A DNA stretch of 5,094 bases, taken from NCBI GenBank assembly GCA_030839105.1, contig JAUZEI010000552.1:1-5094 (forward strand), in the 5' to 3' direction. The number at the start of each line of letters is the position of its first letter. Position 1 is the first letter of the stretch. The notes below the pieces were generated by a model. The model saw only the letters and a list, made by a program, of their open reading frames with translations, ran no database searches and was not told the origin of the DNA. Shown piece by piece: positions 1-5,094 of the stretch. Source of the DNA: Actinomycetota bacterium. GTDB lineage: Bacteria; Actinomycetota; Acidimicrobiia; IMCC26256; PALSA-610. The position numbers and the translations under genes were made by a program.

Positions 1-2441
1 CCGTTCTGCAGGAGCTGGGACAGCGCGTCGATGTCGGTGGTCATGCGGGTCATGATCCGGCCCGCCATCTCGTTCTCGTAATAGTCGACGCCTAGGCGTT
101 GCAGATGGGCGAACACCTTGATGCGGAGCGCGTGCAGCAACCGTTCCGAGATGCGCCCCATGACGCGGGCCTCCGCCCACATCACCCACCAGTCGAAGAG
201 TGTGATCACGAAGAACACGAACGTCGCGATCCAGAGCTCCCGGGGGACGTTCTTCGCGACGCCGTGGTCGAGTCCGTACTTCACGAGCAGCGGACCCGCC
301 AGGGTGCACACCGCGTCGAGCGCGACGAGGAACATCCCGACGAACAACCAGGCGCGGTACCGGCGGAGGAAGCCGAGGAAGGTGAAATCGGGCGCGGGAC
401 GCGCCTCGAATGCGACATCGATCTTCGGATCGGCGTCGGCCGGCTCCAGCGCGTCGACCTGAGCGAGCAACTCAGGCGTCGGCGCGAGCGCGCCGCCCCA
501 TGCCGCGCCACCGCCGGCGCCACCGCCTCCACCGCCGCCCGGGCCACCGAAACGCATCGCGGCGGGGCTCGTGGTACGGGTGCGATCGGCGATCAAGGCG
601 CCCCGCAGCTCATCGTGGTCGAGGCCGCGCCACGCCGACGGCGTGATGCCGTCGACGCGCGTGTCGTCGATGACGTCTTCCTCGACGGCGTCGATGCCCT
701 CGGCGTCGTCACCCGGACCCGAGAGCAAGAGCCGGTAGAGGCGGCAACGCGCGGTCAGCTCTTCGTTGGTGCCCGCGTCGACGACCCGGCCCTGGTCGAC
801 CACGATGATCCGGTCGGCGAGTGACAACGTCGAACGCCGGTGCGCGATGAGGATCGTGGTGCGATGGGCGGAGATCCGGCGCAGGGTGGCGTGGATCTCC
901 TCCTCGATCCGGGCGTCAACCGACGAGGTCGCGTCGTCGAGCAACAGGATCTCGGGATCGGAGAGCAACGCGCGCGCGAGGGCGACGCGTTGACGTTGAC
1001 CGCCGGACAACGTGAGACCCTGCTCCCCCACGACCGTCTCGTAGCCGCGCGGGAGCTGCATGATGAATTCGTGCGCCTCGGCCGCACGCGCGGCGGTCTC
1101 GACCTCTTCCTTCGTCGCGTCGGGTCGCCCGAACGCGATGTTCTCGGTGATCGAGTCGGAGAAGAGGAAGGAGTCCTCGAACACCACGCCGATGCTGCCG
1201 CGCAACGACTGCAAGGTCGCGTCGCGCACGTCGACACCGTCGATCGAAATGGTCCCGGAGTGCACGTCGTAGAAGCGCGGGAGCAAGAGGCCGACCGTCG
1301 ACTTGCCCGAACCTGACCCACCGACGAGCGCGACCGTCTCTCCGGCCGCCACGTTCAGGTTGAAGTCGCGCAGTACCGGTTCGGTCGATGTGTACCCGAA
1401 CGTCACGTGGTCGAAGTCGATCGCGCCGCGCTCGACATGGAGCTCCACGGCACCGGGCCGATCCTGCACGTGCGGGGTGGAGTCGAGCAGGTCGTAGATG
1501 CGCTCGGCGCCGGCGCGGGCGAGCTGGCCGACGGTCAGGATCGCGGCCAGCTGCCGCACCGGCGGCGCGATCAAGAGCATGTACGACGCGAAGGCGAAGA
1601 AGGTGCCGAGCGTGATGTGGTGGTGCAGGGCGAGCCAGCCGCCGAGGGCGAGCACCGCGACCTGACCGAACGCGGGGATCGTCTGCATCGCGGGCTGCAA
1701 CCGGGCTTGGATGTTCACCAGCCGCACGCGCGACGCGAACATCAGCTCCGACCGATCCGACAGGCGCTGGAGCTCACGCGCTTCCTGACCGAAGCCCTTG
1801 ACGACCCGAACGCCGGTGACGTCCTCTTCCACCACGTTCGCGACATCGCCTGCCTTCTGCTGCGCGTCCCAGCTCGCGGGGAACACCGACGTCCGCAACT
1901 TCATGGCGGTGATGAGCAGCAGCGGCGCCACCGCGAGCATCACCAGCGCGAGCGGTACCGACAGGATGAACATGACCGTGAGCGACACAACGAAAAGCAG
2001 CATGTTCGCCACGCCGATGGGCAGGAACTGCAGGAATCCCTGGACCAACGCGACGTCGGACGACGCGCGGCTCACGAGCTGTCCCGTCGACATCTCGTCG
2101 TGTCGGGCGAAGTCGAGACGCTGCAGTTGGCGGAAGATCGCCGTGCGCAGATCGTGCTGAACGTCGAGCGCGATGCGCCCGCCACGGAACCGGCGGTTGT
2201 ACGCGAACACGAACGTGAGGACGCCCATGGCGATCATCAGCGTGAGCCACGGCGCGAGCGGCTTGTCGTGCTTGGTGATGACGTCGTCGATGACGACCTT
2301 TTGGACGACCGGCAGCAGCGACTGGATGAGTTGGCCACCGATGGCAACGCCGAACGCGATGTACGCGTTCTTCTTGTGCGGCGCCATGTATCCGACGAGA
2401 CGCCGGATCCAACCCTGCTTCTTCGCCTTGCCTTCGCTCAT
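1..2441 (-). CDS. Fused multidrug/lipid-type ABC exporter (TMD-NBD-TMD-...), 3' end outside window
   Basis: This is an inner-membrane ABC exporter that probably uses ATP to pump out hydrophobic compounds or lipids; the substrate cannot be read from sequence. The frame is open from the ATG at 2441 to the left edge (813 codons). Residues about 25-310 form an exporter membrane domain with hydrophobic segments near 25-50, 63-80, 140-160, 162-180, 255-272 and 280-298. NBD1 (about 340-560) has A-loop Tyr350, Walker A GGSGSGKS (374-381), signature LSGGQ (478-482), Walker B ILLLDD ending at Asp502-Asp503, D-loop SSVD and H-loop His534. Two positions are unusual: the Q-loop residue is Glu422 and the usual catalytic glutamate is Asp503, so this ATP site is probably degenerate. 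An acidic, glycine-rich linker (about 570-675) leads into a second membrane domain (from about 680), cut at the edge. This matches the about 1,200-residue actinobacterial full transporters such as mycobacterial Rv0194 (family knowledge). The start overlaps the marR stop, and the cognate regulator is probably that gene. Confidence 0.93.
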   Translation of the reverse strand, partial: MSEGKAKKQGWIRRLVGYMAPHKKNAYIAFGVAIGGQLIQSLLPVVQKVVIDDVITKHDKPLAPWLTLMIAMGVLTFVFAYNRRFRGGRIALDVQHDLRTAIFRQLQRLDFARHDEMSTGQLVSRASSDVALVQGFLQFLPIGVANMLLFVVSLTVMFILSVPLALVMLAVAPLLLITAMKLRTSVFPASWDAQQKAGDVANVVEEDVTGVRVVKGFGQEARELQRLSDRSELMFASRVRLVNIQARLQPAMQTIPAFGQVAVLALGGWLALHHHITLGTFFAFASYMLLIAPPVRQLAAILTVGQLARAGAERIYDLLDSTPHVQDRPGAVELHVERGAIDFDHVTFGYTSTEPVLRDFNLNVAAGETVALVGGSGSGKSTVGLLLPRFYDVHSGTISIDGVDVRDATLQSLRGSIGVVFEDSFLFSDSITENIAFGRPDATKEEVETAARAAEAHEFIMQLPRGYETVVGEQGLTLSGGQRQRVALARALLSDPEILLLDDATSSVDARIEEEIHATLRRISAHRTTILIAHRRSTLSLADRIIVVDQGRVVDAGTNEELTARCRLYRLLLSGPGDDAEGIDAVEEDVIDDTRVDGITPSAWRGLDHDELRGALIADRTRTTSPAAMRFGGPGGGGGGGAGGGAAWGGALAPTPELLAQVDALEPADADPKIDVAFEARPAPDFTFLGFLRRYRAWLFVGMFLVALDAVCTLAGPLLVKYGLDHGVAKNVPRELWIATFVFFVITLFDWWVMWAEARVMGRISERLLHALRIKVFAHLQRLGVDYYENEMAGRIMTRMTTDIDALSQLLQN
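492..548 (-). other. Glycine-rich low-complexity linker in the ABC exporter
   Basis: These codons encode residues 632-650 of the exporter, of which 14 of 19 are glycine, including a run of seven. They sit between the end of NBD1 and the second membrane domain. Just before them is an acidic stretch rich in Asp and Glu (about residues 572-590). The segment is most likely a flexible tether joining the two half-transporters. On the plus strand it appears as a run of gcc/acc triplets, a place where slippage, assembly error or length polymorphism is plausible. Confidence 0.8.
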
Positions 2442-2887
2442 GTCGCGACCCCGCCCCGCAGCCGGGCCTCCATGCGCAACGCGAGCGCGTCGTCGAGATC
2501 GAGCAGCGCGTCGAGCAGGGCGTCGCGTTTGCGGGCGTGCTCGAAGATGCGGCCGAGCGTCTCGGCCATCTCGTCCTCGGCGGCCCGCAACGCGGCGACG
2601 CCGGCGGGGGTCAGCACGACTCGGATCGACCTCCGGTCGCCGACAACGGCCTCCCGGGCGACGAAGCCGCGTTCGACCAATCCGTCGACGACCGCGGTGA
2701 TCGTGGGCTTGGCCACCGCGAGGCGCTCCGCCAGCAGGGTGGAACGCTCGTCTCCCGCCGCGATCAGGGCGAGGATCCGGAACTGGGCGAGGGTGAGATC
2801 GCGTACGGCGGCCGCCCGCTCGAGCGACCGTGCGGCGAGGCTCAGCGCCCGGGCGGCGCGCGGAAGGTCGGAGGCGGAGTACGTCAT
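2438..2887 (-). CDS. MarR-family winged-helix transcriptional regulator
   Basis: This cytoplasmic dimeric DNA-binding protein of 149 residues has a typical MarR length. The order is an N-terminal dimerisation helix (about 5-28), a helix-turn-helix (about 31-72) with recognition helix AKPTITAVVDGLVERGF, and a wing containing GDRRSIRVVLTPAG (83-96), where the Asp84-Arg85-Arg86 core is the family hallmark. Two C-terminal helices (about 98-145) complete the dimer interface. There is no cysteine, so OhrR-type thiol oxidation sensing is excluded and a small-molecule ligand is more likely (inference from family). Its stop (TGA) overlaps the ATG of the exporter gene, so the two are almost surely co-transcribed and translationally coupled. 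This is the common arrangement of a repressor controlling its own efflux pump. No convincing Shine-Dalgarno sequence precedes the ATG at 2887, but the start is supported by the divergent intergenic region immediately upstream. The ligand is unknown. Confidence 0.93.
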   Translation of the reverse strand: MTYSASDLPRAARALSLAARSLERAAAVRDLTLAQFRILALIAAGDERSTLLAERLAVAKPTITAVVDGLVERGFVAREAVVGDRRSIRVVLTPAGVAALRAAEDEMAETLGRIFEHARKRDALLDALLDLDDALALRMEARLRGGVAT

Positions 2888-2896
2888 CTTCGGGCC

Positions 2897-2902
2897 AGGA
2901 TA
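2897..2902 (-). promoter_or_regulatory. Candidate -10 element of the marR-ABC promoter
   Basis: Read on the minus strand this is TATCCT, matching four of six positions of the sigma-70 -10 consensus, including the key first A and last T. Transcription would start near 2889-2891, only two to four bases before the marR ATG at 2887. That agrees with the lack of a Shine-Dalgarno sequence and suggests a leaderless or nearly leaderless mRNA, which is common in Actinobacteria. No good -35 hexamer is visible 16-18 bases upstream. The call is weak. Confidence 0.35.
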
Positions 2903-2911
2903 CCAAATGGT
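2902..2911. promoter_or_regulatory. Inverted repeat ACCA-AA-TGGT, candidate MarR operator half
   Basis: Perfect 4-base arms flank a 2-base centre. A looser 13-base dyad (2901-2913, centred on 2907) pairs at four of six positions. It overlaps and lies directly upstream of the candidate -10 of marR, so a protein bound here would block marR-exporter transcription. MarR proteins usually bind imperfect palindromes of about 15-20 bases in such positions. Arms this short can arise by chance. Confidence 0.35.
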
Positions 2912-2919
2912 TAGACAGC

Positions 2920-2930
2920 CGAACTGTTCG
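2920..2930. promoter_or_regulatory. Inverted repeat CGAAC-T-GTTCG, candidate operator
   Basis: This is a perfect dyad with 5-base arms around one central base. A second, overlapping dyad pairs ACAG (2915-2918) with CTGT (2924-2927). Its centre is about 18-19 bases from the centre of the neighbouring ACCA/TGGT repeat, close to two helical turns, so the two sites would lie on the same DNA face. It sits where the -35 region of the marR promoter is expected. The site is a plausible MarR operator, but this rests on symmetry and position only. Confidence 0.4.
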
Positions 2931-2991
2931 CATCCCCGGGTGTTCCACGACCGTCGCTCCGCCGTCGGCCGGGCCCGGCATGATTCCGGAG

Positions 2992-4527
2992 ATGGCGAAC
3001 GCGCTGGGAATCGACGTCGGCACCACCAACGTGAAGGTCGCGCTCGTGCGCGACGACGGCTCGACCGTCGCCGGCGCCCAGCGGACCCTGCCGATGCACC
3101 GGGCAGGCGACATCGCCGAGCAGGACGCCGACGCCACCTGGCGCTCGCTCGGCGACGCAGTCCGGGAGGTGACCACGGCCCACCCGGACCAAGCCGCCGC
3201 CACCACGACGATCGGCGTCTGCACCCAGTACTCGTCGATCGTCCCGATCGACGCGGACGCCCGGCCGCTGATGCCCATGCTGATGTGGCAGGACACGCGG
3301 GGCACCGACCACGCCTTCGAGATCATGGCGCGCGCGCCCGACTCGTTCATGACGTTCGTCGAACGCCACGGCATACCGCCGGTCGGGGGTGGGCTGTCGC
3401 TCGCACACATCCTCTACGTGCAACAGGATCGACCCGATGTGCACGAGCGCACTGCGGCCTACGTCGAGTCGATGGATTACGTCACCGCGCGTCTGACCGG
3501 CCGGATCACGGCGACGCAACACAGCACGTTCATGTTCCAACTCTCGGACAACCGTTCACTCGACCCGCCCGCGTACGACGCCGAACTCGTGCGACTCGCC
3601 GGGGTCGACACGACGCGACTTCCGCCGCTCGTCGCGATCGACGCCATGGTCGGCACACTGCGGCCCGACATCGCCGGTGACCTCGGTATCCCGGAAACGG
3701 CGACTGTGTATGCAGGCACGAACGACACCGCGACGGCCGCGGTGGCGACCGGCGCCTTTGCGCAGGGCCGGGCCGGCATATCGATCGGCACGACGAGCGT
3801 GCTGGTCGACGAGGTCGGTGCATTTCGGGTCGACCTCGATCACCAGATCTTCTCGATGCCCGCGCCCTTCCCGAATCGCTATGTCGTCTGCGCCGAGAAC
3901 GGTCTGGGTGGCAAGGTGCTGGAACATGTCCTGCGCGAGTTCGTCTACGCGGTCGACGATCTCGGCGACCATGGAGCAAGCGATCCCTTCGCCCGGCTCG
4001 ACGACACCTTGCGCGCCACTCGGGCCGGCGCGGGAGGCGTGATGTTCCTGCCGTGGCTCGCGGGCGCGAGCGCGCCGCAGAGTGGAAGCGCGATGCGGGG
4101 CGGCTTCGTCAACATGTCGCTCGATACGACGCGCCCCGACCTGGTACGCGCCGTCGCCGAAGGTGTCGCACACAATCTGCGGGCGTTGCTCGCACCGGTC
4201 GAGACCTTCACCGGCAACTCGATCGACGAGATCGCGCTGGTCGGCGGCGCGGCCCGTTCGGCGGCGTGGTGCCAGGTCCTCGCCGACGTGCTCGATCGAC
4301 CCGTGGTCGCGCCCGCCGCACCCGACGTCGCCATCGCCCGGGCCACGGCACTGCTCGCATTCCAACGCTCGGGCGCGTGGTCGCTCAACGATCTCGACCG
4401 GGAACCCAGTACCGGCGCGCGTCGCTTCGACCCCGAACCCGCGAACCGCAGCCTGTTCGCGGATCGGCACGGACAGTTCGAGGCTGCGTACGCTGCCCTT
4501 CTCCCGATCAGTGAGGCATTGTCATGA
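2992..4527 (+). CDS. FGGY-family carbohydrate (xylulokinase-like) kinase
   Basis: This cytoplasmic kinase of 511 residues transfers phosphate from ATP to a hydroxyl of a sugar, polyol or related compound; the length is usual for FGGY enzymes. The N-terminal phosphate loop GIDVGTTNVKV (6-16, Asp8) is followed by the MWQDTRG sugar-site motif (98-104). Asp245 in AGTNDT occupies the place of the family's catalytic base, and IGTTS (265-269) opens the C-terminal ATPase domain. FLPWLAG (352-358) and the second family signature, GGAARSAAW (418-426) followed by VLADVLDRPV, complete it. The first FGGY signature region (around GGGLSLAHILYV) lacks the usual lysine, so assignment to xylulose, gluconate or glycerol is not justified. 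I chose ATG 2992 because the Gly-Ile-Asp loop follows closely; ATG 2980 would add MIPE, and neither has a well-spaced Shine-Dalgarno. The stop overlaps the start of the lyase gene (ATGA), implying coupled expression and a shared pathway. Confidence 0.92.
   Translation: MANALGIDVGTTNVKVALVRDDGSTVAGAQRTLPMHRAGDIAEQDADATWRSLGDAVREVTTAHPDQAAATTTIGVCTQYSSIVPIDADARPLMPMLMWQDTRGTDHAFEIMARAPDSFMTFVERHGIPPVGGGLSLAHILYVQQDRPDVHERTAAYVESMDYVTARLTGRITATQHSTFMFQLSDNRSLDPPAYDAELVRLAGVDTTRLPPLVAIDAMVGTLRPDIAGDLGIPETATVYAGTNDTATAAVATGAFAQGRAGISIGTTSVLVDEVGAFRVDLDHQIFSMPAPFPNRYVVCAENGLGGKVLEHVLREFVYAVDDLGDHGASDPFARLDDTLRATRAGAGGVMFLPWLAGASAPQSGSAMRGGFVNMSLDTTRPDLVRAVAEGVAHNLRALLAPVETFTGNSIDEIALVGGAARSAAWCQVLADVLDRPVVAPAAPDVAIARATALLAFQRSGAWSLNDLDREPSTGARRFDPEPANRSLFADRHGQFEAAYAALLPISEALS
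4511..4516 (+). promoter_or_regulatory. Ribosome binding site of the lyase gene, inside the kinase gene
   Basis: GTGAGG ends seven bases before the ATG at 4524. It is the best Shine-Dalgarno-like sequence in the window and decides the start of the downstream gene. It lies in the last codons of the kinase, so lyase translation is likely coupled to termination of kinase translation at the overlapping ATGA. Confidence 0.55.
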
Positions 4528-5094
4528 GCTCGTCGTATCCCTACGCCACCACCTACGACGTACTGCGAGGTATGCCTTCCGAAGGTCGATCACGCGACTC
4601 GATCATCGCCGAGCTCGAGGGCTTCGCGCACAGCGAGGACAAGGCCTGGGAAACGGGCAAGTGCTCGGGCACGATGTACTGCGGCGACCACACGCACTAC
4701 GAATTCCTCGGCCGGGCGTTCGAGCTCTTCGCGCACGTCAACGCGCTGCAGCGAGACATCTGCCCGAGCATGACGAAGTTCGAGGGCGAGATCATCGCCA
4801 TGACCCTCGACATGCTCCACGCCGACGCGGTCACCGACGGCGAGCCCGTCGGGCTCGTCACCTCGGGCGGGAGTGGCAGCATCCTGCACGCCGTCCTCGC
4901 GTACCGCGAGTTCGCGCAACAGACGCGCGGGATCGACCGCCCCAACTTCGTCAAGCCCGAGACCGCGCACCCTGCCTTCGACAAGGCGTGCCACCTGCTC
5001 GCGGTGGAGTGCCGGCGGGCTCCGGTCGATCCGGTCACCATGCAGGCCGACGTGGCGGAGATGGCGAAGCTGATCGACGAGAACACGATCGCGA
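4524..5094 (+). CDS. PLP-dependent lyase, sphingosine-1-phosphate lyase-like (group II decarboxylase fold), 3' end outside window
   Basis: The first 190 residues of a fold-type I PLP enzyme are present. Similarity to sphingosine-1-phosphate lyases is recognisable in order: MPSEG (17-21), W42 with SGTMY (48-52), a block with FAHVNALQRDICPSMTKFEGEI (69-90) matching the family's FAW-NPLHPDIFP-KIEAEI pattern, the PLP-phosphate loop TSGGSGSIL (113-121), and TAHPAFDKA (147-155), where His149 is the residue expected to stack on the PLP ring. There is no N-terminal membrane anchor, unlike the eukaryotic enzymes and as in some bacterial homologues, so it should be cytosolic. Family members perform a retro-aldol cleavage that yields an aldehyde and phosphoethanolamine. 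The loop has Ser-Gly where the family usually has Thr-Glu, so the substrate may differ. The Schiff-base lysine lies beyond the edge and could not be checked. An amino acid decarboxylase of the same superfamily is the main alternative. Confidence 0.85.
   Translation, partial: MSSSYPYATTYDVLRGMPSEGRSRDSIIAELEGFAHSEDKAWETGKCSGTMYCGDHTHYEFLGRAFELFAHVNALQRDICPSMTKFEGEIIAMTLDMLHADAVTDGEPVGLVTSGGSGSILHAVLAYREFAQQTRGIDRPNFVKPETAHPAFDKACHLLAVECRRAPVDPVTMQADVAEMAKLIDENTIA

Larger units (their letters stand above)
2888..2991. promoter_or_regulatory. Divergent intergenic promoter/operator region between marR-ABC and kinase-lyase units
   Basis: This is the only non-coding stretch in the window, about 100 bases between two divergent start codons. 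The part nearest marR (2897-2930) is less GC-rich than its surroundings and holds two small inverted repeats, described separately. The kinase-proximal half (2931-2990) is GC-rich with no recognisable promoter hexamers, so I cannot place the plus-strand transcription start. Control of both units by the MarR protein is inferred from the position and has not been shown. Confidence 0.6.

Noticed and set aside
507..540. gcc/acc triplet run as a tandem repeat or CRISPR-like element
   Set aside because: It is simply the reverse complement of glycine codons in the exporter linker, without spacers or regular longer units.
99..824. Plus-strand open frame of 241 codons
   Set aside because: It is exactly antisense and in codon register to the exporter linker and NBD1. 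It is of low complexity and charged, with no recognisable domain.
2920..2930. LexA/Cheo-box reading of the GAAC...GTTC dyad
   Set aside because: The actinobacterial LexA site needs four bases between GAAC and GTTC; here there is only one.
2830..2991. N-terminal extension of the kinase frame from a GTG at 2830
   Set aside because: It would overlap marR by nearly 60 bases, and the added 54 residues are Arg/Ser/Pro-rich with no homology pattern. FGGY kinases start just before the GIDVGT loop.
1407..3680. Plus-strand open frame of 757 codons, antisense to the exporter and marR and reaching into the kinase gene
   Set aside because: It shares codon phase with the complement of the exporter and is Arg/His/Asp/Glu-rich without any domain or hydrophobic core. 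It is a typical GC-rich shadow of genes that carry clear family motifs.
3556..4470. Minus-strand open frame of 304 codons under the kinase
   Set aside because: It lies wholly inside the well-supported FGGY kinase on the other strand, with no motif or promoter of its own.

Overview
The window is uniformly GC-rich, with G/C-heavy third codon positions and genes packed almost without spacers. The fused actinobacterial-type ABC exporter suggests a high-GC Actinomycetota genome. That assignment rests on composition and gene architecture only; a narrower placement, for example Acidimicrobiia-like, would be a guess.

The layout is two divergent transcription units around a short intergenic region at about 2888-2991. 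The left unit runs on the minus strand. It starts with a MarR-family repressor gene (2438-2887), whose stop codon overlaps the start of a very large ABC exporter gene in an ATGA junction. The ABC gene runs off the left edge. The 813 codons present encode a complete membrane domain, a complete but degenerate nucleotide-binding domain, an acidic and glycine-rich linker, and the start of a second membrane domain. It is therefore a fused full transporter of the Rv0194 type, and the second ATPase domain should lie outside the window.

The right unit runs on the plus strand. It starts with an FGGY-family carbohydrate/polyol kinase (2992-4527), again joined by an ATGA overlap to a second gene (4524 to the right edge). 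That gene encodes the N-terminal 190 residues of a PLP-dependent lyase resembling sphingosine-1-phosphate lyase. Its active-site lysine lies beyond the window.

The left pair reads as a self-regulated efflux module: a MarR repressor co-transcribed with the exporter it probably controls. The right pair reads as a kinase followed by a carbon-carbon lyase. It could phosphorylate a hydroxylated, possibly amino-containing, substrate and then cleave it, and pairing an FGGY kinase with this lyase family is the most unusual point of the window. The intergenic region carries two short inverted repeats suited to a MarR operator, so both units may be under the same repressor. No RNA genes, insertion sequences, CRISPR arrays, attachment sites or clear terminators were seen. 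Apart from the intergenic region, the whole window is coding.
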